The notes: generated from the sequence alone by a model not told the origin. 64,000 nucleotides of DNA from Cymbidium sinense (GCA_021442155.1 CM038215.1:206950982-207014981); one strand, 5' to 3'; numbered from the stretch's first letter, positions 1 to 13,200 are shown. Numbers and translations are program-made.

Positions 1-10
1 CTTATGATTG

Positions 11-12
<2 letters not shown>

Positions 13-107
<95 letters not shown>
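13..107. repeat. Compound microsatellite (TC)n-(TA)n
   Basis: A perfect TC/CT dinucleotide tract (about 13-59) runs directly into a perfect TA tract (59-107). Any open frame through it is only dipeptide repeat and is not a gene. Confidence 0.98.
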
Positions 108-109
<2 letters not shown>

Positions 110-119
110 TATGTTTGTG

Positions 120-3100
120 TGTTTAAAATTTTCAAAAAATATTTCAAAGAATATAACAAATAATTCCACATTTTTTCTAGCATATATTTCTTCCAAAACT
201 CAAAATTTTTGGCCTAAATTTGAATTAACTTGGTTACTTGTTATCATTAAAACTTTTTTAAAATGACTTTTGTAAAGATTCATATAAGTATATGGAGATT
301 CATAAATACTATATGGAAATCTACTTTCAAAGGTTTATTATAATTAATTTCTCAACCCTCCAACTCTCTGTATTTTTATGAAGTAATACATAAACTTGTG
401 AATATCCACAATGACTTTATTAAGACGCATTAAACTTTTCAGAGGTATATTACCTCACTTTCATTTTTATTTTGAATTATATGAATTTTAGAGTTTACAT
501 TTTTTTTAAATAATTTATGTGGCCTAGCATAACCTTTCTCTAATGAAATAACTTTTCATTATTTTATGCTATTTTATTTATAAGTAACTCTTTTTTCTAA
601 ATTATAAACATATCTTTTTTAACTTCTTAAGCATCATCTAAGACAAGCTATTTACATGCAATCTTGGCCCTCAAAACTACTCTAAATTCCTCATCAGATC
701 TTTCAAATTATCCAAATTACCTTAATTTGATAAGAACTTGATTTTTCTTCTACCATGTCTCTCTAAAGACCTCACCTTCTTATCAAAACCTCTAGATCAC
801 ATATTTGTATATTAAAATAAGCATTTATATGCATTTTTAGCCATCAACACTTATGAAGGTATTAGTGCTAAACCTAAAAAAAACACAAATTTGATCAAAC
901 AAGGAGAGATTTTTCATGTAATGGACTTACCTTGAAGCATGTGAGGCATTTAGAAACTAGTAAGGTTAGTACTTTTTTATGATAATTTAATTTTAATTCT
1001 AGTATATTGCAAGTAACCTTATAATGATAACATAAAATTTCAACTAGATAACTACACCATATAATATAAACTTTCCCTCTTGTGTGAACTTAATTTTTTT
1101 CTTGGTAGACTAACTTGGAAAAAGAGTCTCCATTATTCAAAACAAACCAAACCTTGGTTCAAATTATAATTTTAACCACTTGATTTACTCCAATGGTCAT
1201 TATTTATTGCTAATAGTAGAAAATATATTTTGATAACTTGTAAAGAAATACTTTCTTAAGAACTTGAGGTTGGATAGATTTATAAATTGTTCTTGGCATT
1301 TAAAATTAAAAACATAAGAATATGAGTGTTTTAAATTTTGTGTTTTAAGGCTAAATAATACCTTATAGGTTTTATTTAAGAAGAACTTAGGATGTAAGAT
1401 GTCTATTATCCTCTCATTACATGAAAGTTCTTATAGGCTTGGGATCAATTTATTTATATATTTATCCTATACTTTTCACTCTTTATCACTTATAATCCCT
1501 TTCTCTCTTATCTATCTTGATATTTTAAAAAATCATCCACATGATACCCAATTTAATCTTTAAGGACCAAATATAAAGTTCAACTAAACTAATAATTTTG
1601 TTGGACCTTGGATAAATTATAATTCCATAAGCATAAATCAATATTTTAAAAAAAAAGATAAGCATTCAAAGGAAAAAAAATGCAATTTTTAATGAATCAC
1701 TTAAAAATAATTAAAATCCTACCCTACCACTTGCACTCACACCAAATCTAAATGATGAGTATTCTTACTTAAACCCCTAGAAGATCAACACATCAAGAGG
1801 CCACCCACCTATTGGAGTATAGGTTAAAGAGACAAGCATTATAAGAATACTATAAAGTTTAATGATCCATCTCAAATAATTAAATGTTAAAGCTTTCACT
1901 TATGATGGCATTAAAAACCCAAATAAATGCATATACTAGTTAGTTAAATTGATAACTTTATTTATTAGTATAAAATAGATTATTGTTAACTTGTTTACTT
2001 TTGCCAAAATGAAGTTAATAGAAAATTCTAAAATTTACTTAACAAATACCTTAGCTTAGAAATAAATGCTAAAATGAACTACCTCCGCCTAATTAAAGAT
2101 GAAAGAAATGTTAAAGCCAAGTATTATCTTAGGTATAATGGCATAAAAATTTATGAGCAATTACTAACATTACGGAAAGAAATGTTAAAGCCAAGTATTA
2201 TCTTGGGATCAATTTATTTATATATTTTAACAAATATTTCTAACAATCATATTATTTTTCCCTAAAAAAAAATCATTTGCTCATAACAATTTTATAATCA
2301 TCTTTATAAAAAATTACAGCTGCCTGAAATGGACCCTTAAACTCATTTAAAGATATTGTTTATAAAATTAACTATGGTGATAATAATTGGGACAAGCATA
2401 AAAATGATGTCAAACTATTTGGCCATAACTTATAGGAAGCCTTTTATTATGCTTTGTTGGTTAAATAATGAAAGGAATTTACTCCTCTATCTAAACTTAA
2501 GAGTTAAGTATCTTTCACTTCATCTCTTAGATTTATTATCAAACCAATCCTATCTATTAGCCAAATCTATATGATCAAATTTTCTACTAAAGGAAATTCC
2601 AAGAACACTTGGGATATAGTCTATTTTAAATGTCATAAAAATATCACATAAAAATAATTGTAAAACTCCTCTATTTGATAAAGAGCTAGAATTATTAGAT
2701 GATTCTATACTTAATATGATGAGATGCTTTATTATTGTTAAGAATGAAATAAATAATTAGAGAAGAAATAATATCTTTAGCATGTATGTTGTGTGCATGA
2801 TAAAAGATATTGGTTAAAAATATGAGAGTGCCATGAATGTTATGTTAATACACACCCTCATTAGAGCTAATCTAAAAATTAAAACTCACGATGGACCCTT
2901 TTAGATCAGTTGGATAAATATTACTTCTATACTTATCACAAATCATGTCTATTTCATATCAAAATATGTAGCTAAAAAGATTAGATTTGAATATGAAAAT
3001 TACTTATTCTTTTAAGATGATCTTGAGTGTGTGATGTAGAGTAATTTACTATAATTAAAAAAATACTTACATCTTCAAACAAAATAACAAATCCATCAAA

Positions 3101-6100
3101 CCCTTATTTATCAAACCTTTAGAAAATATCATTTATAACACTTCATAAGATAACTTAGAACTTCAATCTAAACCCACTATTAAGAAAGGTGCCAACCTCT
3201 AGTTGATAGTCACAAAATACCTTATTGTTTATAAAACACCCATTCTATCTTTTTTTTTTTCTTACTCACATCTATAGGGACCATTCACCTTTAGAGCTTT
3301 CTATAATGATTTTTTTTTATCTAACCTCAGTTCAATGATTACATATTGAAGAAGCCATATCTAACTCTATTGGAAACTTATACATCCATTATTGTCTCCC
3401 CAGTCCTTTTTATTTTAATGACATTATACATGAATAACTTCTAAATAAATTGCCCATTTCTAAAGATATTCAAAATTTTATTGACTTTATATAATATTTC
3501 CAACCTATCAACCTTTCTCACTAGAAGTTGAAACACTACTAAATATAGTAGCATAAAAGGGAAAGGACATACCAAAATAAGGAATTTATACAAGAAAATC
3601 TTAGTTCATATGTAGTCTTGATTATGTTATCCCAAAAAATGGAGCATAACAAATACATGTTGATTGTTAGTAATAAATAAAATGATTATCAAATTAGGTT
3701 TTTCATTCTCTAATGAGAGAATGTCTTGGCTCTAAATCTTATGAGCAAATTATTTTTCTAAAAATGATTTAATTATCATTAAATCAGGATTATAGCTAAA
3801 AATAATTAGAAAATTACTTTAAAACCCTTAAAAGATTTTATTAATGACATGTCAACCTATTTTGGAATTTAAGATGCTCCTGCATGTATATTGGTATTTG
3901 GTCTAAATTTCATAAGCATTTGATGTGTTTTACCTGATCTATGTATTCTCTAATGTAAAAATATTTAATTTTGACAAGTGGAGAACCAAATCACCCTTAA
4001 TGTTATTGTTCATGATCTGATTAATGTAAGTCAATGCCAATGGGCATGTAATACACATCATCAAATATTTCAGAATTTTATAAATTTATTTAATAATTTT
4101 GTCATAAATTTCACTATTTTAGTGTTCATATTAATATCTTAAAATAATTTTAAAAAATAGGTAAAGAATTTGAAAAATTCTTTAATTTAATTAAGACAAT
4201 GTAGCATATTAATTGATCTTATTGTAGTAAAGGTTAATTAATTATTAATTACCCAACTTTTTTAATTAAAATTATTATTTTTAAATTTTAAATTAATTAG
4301 AAAAAATAATATTTGAATGTTGTCTTTGAACTTCAACATGCTCTTGAAATTATGTTTTTAATTTAAATTTTTTAAAAATTCATTATTATTGATTTTAAAA
4401 TATTAAGCTTTTAATTTTAATAAAATTTGAGTGTTTTAATTATTTAAAATTAATAATTTTAATTTTTAATTCTTAATTTTTTTTTTTAAATTTTTAAGTT
4501 TTTCCTTTAATTTAGATTGAAATATTCTAAGCAAAAAATTTCAGTTCGCACACTTGCACACACATTTATTTGAAACACTAGTCAACTTAAGTAAACCTTA
4601 AGTTAACCTAAGTTGACTAGTTCAACTCATAATGTGTCTTCGATCATTTACATCTTTCAATATATATATTTGGTTTTTAAAATCCTTCTATGGTCATGTA
4701 CATTACGCATTGCTCTTTTTAATTAAGTAGATTATAATTAAATTAACTATTATGGTTTAAGTTTAACATTTTACATATCTAGGCATAGTAATAATAAATT
4801 TATTATTTTAAATAATTTATTTAATACTCTAATCAATATTTTGTCATCATTAAATAGTGGGATATTAAGCATTAATAGTGGTGTATATCACAAATGATAT
4901 TAGTGATGTGTTATATTTTTAATTATACAAGTAATGAAATAAACAAATAGCAACATATTATTTTTTTTCTTATTTTAGCATGCCAACATTAACTATCATC
5001 ATCAAATATGGGATATTGTTCAATATATGCTTATGTACATCTTACTATTTAATTTTATGATAACAAATTTTGTGTGATGTACTTTAATAATTTGCTATGA
5101 TTTCTTCAAGATTTATCAAATTAACACTAATCATAAGGATAATTTGTAGATTAATCAGGCCATGACTTCCACTATGACAATGTAAATGTCCCATTAAGCA
5201 AGCTTGGATCATTTATTACATGGTGCATGAAACTTAAGTGTTCAATCTAAGATGAATGAATGCGAAAGCATTAGCAAAACCAATCATCCAATGTTATTTA
5301 TCTTAATGTGTTTAAGTTCAATTTAATTTTTTATTATACTTGATTCAGCATAATCATTATGAAAGCTTCAAAATATTGAAATGATTTTTAAATAAGTTAG
5401 ACAACTAATGAACATAATTTTAATATCATAAAGCATCACATCATAATTCTTAAAAGATAATGGATTTCATCATGTTCAAAGAATGGATTTCAAGTATAAA
5501 GTAAAAAAAGAAAATAAAATGCTACTCTTTATAAGAAAATTCTCTTATCTCCAATCTCTTCATAGCTAAGATTTCAACATCTTTTAAAAGCAAAAGAAGC
5601 CTTTATTATATAATCATAAAAAATTCTTTATAATGATATTTTCAAGATTGTTTTAAGAGTTTGTAAAACCAAACTCAAGATTTTCATTATCAAAAGTATT
5701 GATTTTAGAATGTAAAGCATTAATAATAACTAATTAGATTGGATTTAGATTGTTATAAAAAATGGGTATGATTAAATTTAACCTTGTTAATGATACTTTT
5801 GGTTGGGATTTAATTCCTTATATTAACCTTAATTAGATGGTATAGTCATATAAACCAAAGAATCATGAACTTGAGCTCTAGACTTAATCAATTATGAATA
5901 TAATTAGATGAGAATGGTTGTCTCAATTAGGTCAGTTATGAAGAACTTAAGTAGACCAAAACATCTAATGACATTTTAAAATTTCAAAAATATATGCTAA
6001 TAATATGCATTATTGTCATCTTATTTGTAGTAAAGCAAAATCATTTGTGCATCAAAGATATATACTCTATTTATTGAGTTGAATTTCATATCATTATTTA

Positions 6101-6751
6101 GATATATGCAATTGGCATCTTGTATGAAACAACTTTGTAAGCTTATGTAGTGTTAAGAACTCATATAATTAAGCTTATAATCATCCCACTCATAGTAGTT
6201 TAAGTTTTTTCAATTAATATCATTACATATTGTAGTTTGATTACTCAAATTAATATCAAATTTCTATAGTTATTTATTAAGTATCATATAGATAACATTG
6301 TTCTTAATTTATGTTACTCATCACACACACAAATATATAAGAATGAAGAACCTCCCAAACCAATTCAATGGGACTCGAGACTAATCTATCAAACTCATTT
6401 TAGTAAAAGGGGAACAAAACTCAAAGAATTTTTGGCTTGCCAGATCAAATATGTTGTCTAAGTAAAAATCCATTAAATTTACATGCATGTTTATGAGACC
6501 CCCGACACTCAAAAATTAATAGTAAATATTTTGGGCCTCATTTACTAGAAATTTTAATCATCCTTTAATTGTAACTAACTTTGATGTTATTTCACATCAC
6601 AAAGACTTATTAGCACTTTTAGCTACTTAATTTTATGATTATTCTTGGAGTATCAATATGGACCTTGTGTTTGATATATGAATTCACATGCTTGAGATAA
6701 GCAAAAAAAAAAAATTTAAATGATGATTTGAATTAGAATGAAGCTAACAAA
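120..6751. other. AT-rich intergenic DNA, no gene recognised
   Basis: About 6.6 kb of AT-rich sequence in which both strands are broken by frequent stops. Short frames (for example 2,074-2,265 and 2,356-2,574) have no recognisable domain. Local structure is limited to short direct repeats (30 bp exact at 2,101-2,130 and 2,175-2,204; 26 bp exact at 1,438-1,463 and 2,202-2,227) and a small inverted repeat at 4,577-4,621. It may contain decayed transposon sequence, but none could be named. Confidence 0.6.
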
Positions 6752-6921
6752 ACTAATTTTATTAAGGAAGATTTACATACATGCCACACAATTCTTATGC
6801 ATTTACATATTCAACACCTAAAGTTAGATATTTACTTATCTAACACTTTTCTATGCTTAAAAATGTGTATTTCACTTTTAAAATGATTGACGATGATATT
6901 TTTAATGTGATATTAAAGATT

Positions 6922-6984
<63 letters not shown>

Positions 6985-7055
6985 GTTTAGGTGTTAGATA
7001 TGTAAATACATAAGAATTCTATGGTATGTTTGTAAATTCCTCTTTTATTAATTCT
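6752..7055. mobile_element. Foldback MITE-like element with long terminal inverted repeats and (TA)n core
   Basis: The left arm (about 6,752-6,825) is the imperfect reverse complement of the right arm (about 6,981-7,055). Matching blocks include TTTACATAC, ATTCTTATG, ATTTACATAT and AACACCTAAA on the left against their complements on the right. The centre carries a long perfect TA tract (6,924-6,980). There is no coding capacity. The structure fits a non-autonomous foldback DNA transposon or MITE. No clear target-site duplication was identified, so the superfamily is undetermined. Confidence 0.7.
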
Positions 7056-7059
7056 AAAT

Positions 7060-8600
7060 AGTAGAATAAATGATAAAATATTATCAAATAAAACCTTAAT
7101 ATTATTTATTCTATATAAATATAAAAATTGTTACCTTTCTATTATTAGTATAATGATCAAACCAAGGTTATAAAATAGACTGAGTGCTAAAAGAAGTTCA
7201 AGGTTCAATGAATTTGTTGAGGTTAAACCAGATTATTAATAAATATTAAAATTATTAAAAATCTATCTAATTAAATGATGATGATGATAATATATATATA
7301 AGATTGATATATATATATAAGATTGATATATATATAAGATTGATATAAAAATCTATCTAATTAAATATTAAAATTATTAAAAATCTATCTAATTATATAA
7401 TATTTCTAATAATTATAAATTTCAAGATTGATATAAAGTTTAATAAGATAGAATTATATGTGTATATTAAATATATTTAAAATTTATAACAAAGTTATAA
7501 ATATATGTATAATTTATAATAAGAATATAATTTATAAAATATTTTAGTTTATAATAAATATAAAATTTATAACATAAAAATTATTTTAAAATTTTTGTTA
7601 AATATAGCTTATATAAAAATATAATATATTAAATATTTTAAAAAAATATTATAAATCTAGTTGAATGTATATTAAAAATATGTAAATTTTAAAATTTTTT
7701 AAAAATTTTGATAATATAGATTTATGAATATAAACATAATTTATAATATAAAAATATTAGATAATATAAAAGTATTTTAGAAATTTTATTAAATCTAATA
7801 TATAAAATATTATTATAAATGTTATATTTTTAGATAACTTTTTATATTATAAAATATAATTTATAATAAAAATATAAAATATAAAATTAAAATATATTTT
7901 TTGTTTTTATATTTTAAAACTCATTTCATATTACTAAAGTCCATATTATATAATACAAATTTCTTAATTCTAAAGTTAAACCCAATAAGTTTCACCATAT
8001 TAAATTATTTTAGTTTTATAACATAAAAATGAGACTTAATATTGCACTATTTATATTAAGAAGTATATCTTCGAAATATGAATTTATAACATACTTGAGT
8101 TATGATTTGATGAATATGCTATGATAAATTTAGTTCTTAAAATTTATAAGATTTCTTATAAAAATATTTAAAGTATATATTTTATTAAGTTTAATATTTA
8201 AGTATAAGTCTTTAATATTTTTAAATAATTTAATATAATTACTATAATAAAATAATTTTAAAATTTATAAGATTTATTATAAATATATTTAAAAAATAAA
8301 TTTTATTAAATTTAACATTAAAATATAATTATTAATATATTTAAATAATTATATATAATTATTATTTAAATTGACTTTTTTTTAATTTAGGGTTTAGCTC
8401 ACTATCATTTTCAAATAATCTAAATAGCTCACTATCCATTTTAAATATTTATATTGAGATATTATGAAATATTAAAAAATTTTATATATGGCATGAGTTA
8501 TTTAATTTTGAACTATCAACTTCTATTTATTTAGAATTTAAACCCGTCCAATAAGTGAATTTGATAGCCTAACTAAAAAAATATTAAAATCTAAATCAGG
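7060..8600. other. Extremely AT-rich intergenic DNA
   Basis: Almost entirely A and T, with repeated ATATAA, TTATAA and AAAATTTA words and a small ATATATAAGATTG repeat at about 7,290-7,345. No open frame or recognisable element. It lies immediately upstream of the GC-rich TPK leader. Confidence 0.7.
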
Positions 8601-9166
8601 CGTAAGAAAAAAGATATAATGTTTGTCTTACGTGCACTTAAGCAGTTAAAGAAATAAAAAAGCGGCGGCAATCACCACGCAAGATCGCGACGACATTGAT
8701 GGGAATCTCGAGACGAAAGATACTGACGGAACCCTTTTCCCATTGGGAAAAAATGAAGGGCTGCTTCCAACGCCGTTTATTCCTTGCCCATTCGCCCACG
8801 GCGCCAACATGTCCGGCTTCAACGCCGTTGCTCAATCTCGCACCATCTCCAATGCCGGAGAGGTGCACGTACCTAAGTGAAATACAGATGCTGATCGCGA
8901 AAAGCGGACAGATTTCCACATGGCTCCATCCAATTGTAAAATGCTTTTCGTGTTATACTGATACAAGTATTCAACTTTTTTTTTCTTTCATGCTCATGAG
9001 CTTAAATTGTAAAAAAAAAAACATTTTTTCAACGCCTAACCGAGCTTTTTTCTGCGCAGGCTGCTCAAAATGGCATGCGCTGCCCGAGACCTGCGCCACT
9101 TAAACAGTAAATACGAAAAAGTTTCCAACGGTCCGATTTCCATCTCGTTCCGTCTCTAGCATCGAG
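8601..9166 (+). promoter_or_regulatory. Putative TPK promoter/5' leader: GC-rich block with a candidate leader intron
   Basis: Base composition jumps from very AT-rich to GC-rich at about 8,640 and stays so up to the TPK start codon, except for an AT-rich pocket at about 8,935-9,058. That pocket ends in a branch-like CCTAAC, a pyrimidine run and a CAG acceptor (AG at 9,058-9,059). Candidate donors are AG|GTGCAC (GT at 8,863) and GTAAAA (GT at 8,936). An ACGTGC core resembling a G-box/ABRE lies at 8,630-8,635. The likely reading is the transcribed leader of TPK with a short 5' intron, possibly carrying a small upstream ORF. Transcription start and splicing are inferred, not shown. Confidence 0.5.
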
Positions 9167-10161
9167 ATGTTAGTTGTTACCAGTGAGGTGGACGAAGTAG
9201 AGCCTCTTCTGAGTTCTCTGCTAGTTTCCTACCGCCCAAGCTCCGAGATCGAAGACACTTACCCCGCAGCCGAAGAAGCCGACGAACGCGGCGGCGCCGT
9301 CTGCTCCTCATCGTCATCTTCCTCGCCGGCGCATTTCCCACGCAGGAAATCTATACTTTACCGCTCCAAGACCGCCCCGACCATGGACATCCTGCGAACC
9401 ATACGCTGCGAGGTCAGCGAAGCTTACTCCAACAAGCAGCCGAAGCTTGGCCCCTCCGTTTCGGTTCTCAAATATGCTGCGGCTCTCCTCCTTCTCTACC
9501 TGTCTCTCGGCGTGCTCATCTATTCTACCAACTCCGACGGCTACTCTGGCATCGAGACCCATCCCTCTGTAGACGCCCTATACTTCTGCATCGTCACCCT
9601 CTGCACCATCGGCTACGGCGACATCGCTCCCCTCACTCCGCTGACCAAAGCCATTTCGTGCATTTTTGTCCTCGTTGGCTTCGGCATTCTCGATGTGCTT
9701 CTCTCTGCTGCGGTCTCTTATGTCCTTGAACTCCAGGAGAGCCTCATTCTGGCCGCTGGCGCCCGCGGCGCCGTTGCCTATGTGTTCGACGCCGAGAAGG
9801 GGCGAATGAGGATTAGGATGAAGGTGGGGTTCGCGGTCGGGGTGGTAGTTTTGTGTGTTGGGGTGGGGACGGTGGCGCTGCACTGGATAGAGGATTTGAA
9901 TTGGATTGATTCGTTTTATTTGGCTGTGATGTCGGTGACAACGGTGGGTTACGGGGATAGAGCGTTCCAGACTTTGAAGGGGAGGGTTTTTGCTTCTTTC
10001 TGGCTTCTGGTCTCGACGCTGGCAGTTGCAAGGGCCTTTTTGTATTTGGTGGAGGCCAGAATCGACAGGAGGCACCGAAGAATCGCAAAGTTGGTGCTTC
10101 AGAGGGACTTGACGGTGGAGGATTTAATTGCTGCTGATATCAATAATAATGGATTCATCAG
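9167..10161 (+). CDS. TPK: Two-pore K+ channel (TPK family), exon 1: residues 1-331 plus two bases of codon 332
   Basis: This exon encodes the channel body. An acidic, serine-rich cytosolic N-terminus carries RSKTAP (residues 66-71), a mode-1 14-3-3 site of the RSx(S/T)xP type. A first transmembrane helix (about 100-120) is followed by pore 1 with TIGYGD (147-152), then helix 2 (about 160-188). Helix 3 (about 217-239) is followed by pore 2 with TVGYGDRAF (259-267), then helix 4 (about 274-297). A basic linker leads to the first EF-hand loop, beginning DINNNGFI (324-331). Both K+ filters are intact. In the known family two such subunits dimerise in the vacuolar membrane and conduct K+ under Ca2+ and 14-3-3 control. 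The exon ends ATCAG|GTATGG. If unspliced, the frame stops at 10,199-10,201. Family assignment is firm; the TPK1-like vacuolar subtype is inferred. Confidence 0.96.
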
Positions 10162-10892
10162 GTATGGTTTTTCTTGTTTTTCGTCTCTGTTTTTATTTTA
10201 AACTTTTTTTTTTTTGCTTATCCATTATTTTGGTTATTGTGAACTTATCAATCAGTTATTGATTCATGAGGTATTTGTATTTTCCTTCCGTCGGTTTCTA
10301 AATTTTGATTATGTAATTCTTGACAATTTTTGTATGATTATTAGGATGAATTTCAACATCATTAGATTAGCATTTAGATAAATATGACACAAATTTTGAA
10401 GTAGATCAGAAGAATTTGAAACCGTGGTGATAAAAAAAAAGTCTACCAACTTGGTCTGACCCATTTTTTTAATATTTATTCATAATTATATACTTTTGAG
10501 CCATCTTTATATATTATTTTACGGTATTTCTTTCTTTTATAGGATGCAAAGCTAATATTACAATGTGTTTGAAACAATATTAATTGTGGGTTCAAAGAAT
10601 TTCTGTTTTAGGCCTTCTTGAGGTCATATAAACCTTTCAAAGTTAATTGTAGAACCATCTAGGATCCATTTCCTCTTTGGCAGTCATGCCACTCAGACTG
10701 CTGTGGAGTTGGAGAAAAACATGTTTAAGCTTGCAGTTTCAGTTTTGAAGTGCTAGGTCGGTGCATTTTCGTGATTTATGCCTTTCAATTCATGAATCTT
10801 TCAAGTTGAGAATGTTATGATCATGTTGTAAGAATGATATAGATATATAATGTATACTTTTTCAGGAAAGTTTAAATGTCAAAGCACGAATT

Positions 10893-10972
10893 TTATGTAG
10901 GAGGGATTCGATCCCATGACCTCGAAATGATTTTTAAGATCTTTATTAACTAAGTTGGTTAATACCCTCTAT
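10893..10972 (-). mobile_element. tRNA-like SINE segment
   Basis: Read on the minus strand, an A-box-like stretch (AACCAACTTAGTTAATAAAG) is followed about 30 bases later by a B-box-like GGGATCGAATCCC. The spacing resembles an RNA polymerase III promoter in a tRNA-derived SINE. The sequence does not fold into a normal tRNA, and the ends and tail were not defined. A chance or decayed tRNA-like match cannot be excluded. Confidence 0.45.
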
Positions 10973-13200
10973 ATATGGTGTATTAAATGAATAATATAGA
11001 TGTTGATACCATAATAATAAGAGTCATGCTCCGGCACCACTATTTTGTTAGTTATTCTTATTTCTTCCTTATCATCACTTATGGTGTTGATTGTGTCATT
11101 TCATCCATTGATATTGACACTTTTTTTTAAAAAAAAGTAAAATAAAATAAAAAATAACACTTACTATGCTTGGTTTCTAACATTATATTAAGAAAAATGG
11201 TTAGTCTTATTTGAAATTAAATACTTTTCATATAAATTGAAATGCTTTTTTTTTCAACTTCTAATCTCATTGGTTTTTTTTATTATTTTTATTTTATTTT
11301 TACGGGGGAGGGGGGTGGTGGTTACATACATACCATTAAACGTCTATGTCTTAATATATCAAATGCCTAAGTCTTTATATTTAGTTATATGACATTTTCA
11401 TCTCTAAATGACATAATAATACTACTAATATGCATTTATTTAGAGTGAAATATACATTTTAATTTATGTATTTTGATGTTAATTAGATATTGTTATCTTA
11501 TCTTTTATGCAAATTTAAGTAACTTGAAATGATTAAATGCGAGCATTTAATCTATGGCTATAATATTATATATAATGACAATGATCAATTCTTATTATAT
11601 ATCAAAGTTCTTTTAAAAACTTTTAAGGTATAGAGCATTCTTGGATATAAAAAATAGGTGTGTTATAGGTATTAATTCTCTTTCCAAGACACATCCATAA
11701 TTTTCTAATGATGTCCAAGTGTAAGAGTAATTCAATCAAGTGCATTGTGTTTGGGATTATGGTTCAAAGTTGGTCTTGATACACTAGTGCTCATGCCTAT
11801 TTTTAACCTAAAACCTTAAACCTATAGATGAGGATCAAATATTTAATATTACTACCCAAGAAAATTTTAAACCATTTAATGTGGGAATGAACTCAATGTT
11901 CTCAATTGCCTTAACAATCTCCTCATGTGAAATCCATCCATTTTAGGCATCACTCCCTTTGAAGTTTTTCAATGTCATTGTGGTGTTTATTTTTAGAATG
12001 TGTGTGGGTACTTATTGAAGTGATCGGATATGACATTAAGGAATGATGCACTATCTCGAAAGATAGAAATCATCATCCTATAATGGACTTAATCACCTAA
12101 TAAGGACTCCTAAGGCATGATGAGTCTTTGAATGTACCAGAAATCTTTCCTCTACTTTACATGAAAAAGTAAAATAGGGTTTATATTAAGCCGGGTTCAT
12201 TAAGTTCCCTATGGAGGCAAGCTTCCATAGTTAATTACATCATAAGAGATGAAATTCCTTAGGAATACTCTCGATTAAAGTAGAAATTAAAGTCTCCAAA
12301 GATTTCAGGAGTAGACTATCAAAGGATTGATTGTATTGAAAAATCAAGTGAAAAAACTCAAGTAGAAGACTTATTATCGAAGCCAAAGAGAATGAGTAGG
12401 AAATGCTCATGAGACTAGGAAATCTAGTGAGCATTTCAATCTATCTTATAGTTGGGCTTTATATATTTGAAGTTGAAGAGATTTATTCAATTAAAGTTGA
12501 CATTTTATTAGAAAGCTGAGATTTATAATCCCACAATATAAGATTGTGAGAATGCCTAAGGTGAGGATTTATGCTAGTAGTTCAAGAAAAATAGCTACCT
12601 CGAATCCTAAATCTAAGGAGCTTTAGCATAAATCTAAGCGAAGATGAGTATATGGTTTACCTCCATAAGAGAGGTTAAACCACCAAACTGCTGGGCTTAC
12701 AACTGTCTGGAGTGGCAACCAGCTAACTCTTCCTGCGCTTTAAATCCATGCAGTTCAGTCATATTAAATTGCAAGATAATTGGACTGTTATTAATTTAGA
12801 AAGAGACTAAGGTCTTTAAACACACTCCCTAAGAGGCTAGAGCATGAGTGATATGAGTAATGACTTAGTCTAATGAAATTTATTTTCAAATTTTATTTAA
12901 TTTTTGACACTTCATTTAGACAAAAGTTTTAGAATTTTGATGCTTATATGCATGATGAAAGTAAGTTATTAGCTAAATCAGCAAGAAGATGGTGTTCTCC
13001 ACTACAATAGATGCCCTCATAGGTCAAGAATTCCTCTATCGTGTAAGGATGGAGATCCCCTAATTTCAAGGAAGAAGGAATATACATGCATGATGTGAGA
13101 CATACAACATTCAGCTAAGGGGTTACTAAATCTTTTAATTATCTTGATTTACATCCTAGGCTTTTATTGTGAGGTTATGAGTTACTTAAAAATTTAGTTA
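10973..13200. other. TPK intron segment with no recognised element
   Basis: AT-rich intronic DNA with short stop-bounded frames only. It contains a homopurine patch (GGGGGAGGGGGGTGGTGG at about 11,305) and a short frame on the minus strand at 12,240-12,434 with no recognisable domain. Confidence 0.5.

Noticed and set aside
2..196. 64-codon minus-strand frame
   Set aside because: Its sequence is dipeptide repeats translated from the TC and TA microsatellites.
8638..9103. Overlapping frames on both strands in the GC-rich leader (93 and 135 codons)
   Set aside because: Low stop-codon density in GC-rich sequence explains them. The 135-codon frame runs through the AT-rich intron-like pocket. No domain was recognised.
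9314..10088. Three minus-strand frames antisense to TPK exon 1
   Set aside because: They are shadows of the GC-rich channel coding sequence, with proline/histidine-rich nonsense translation.
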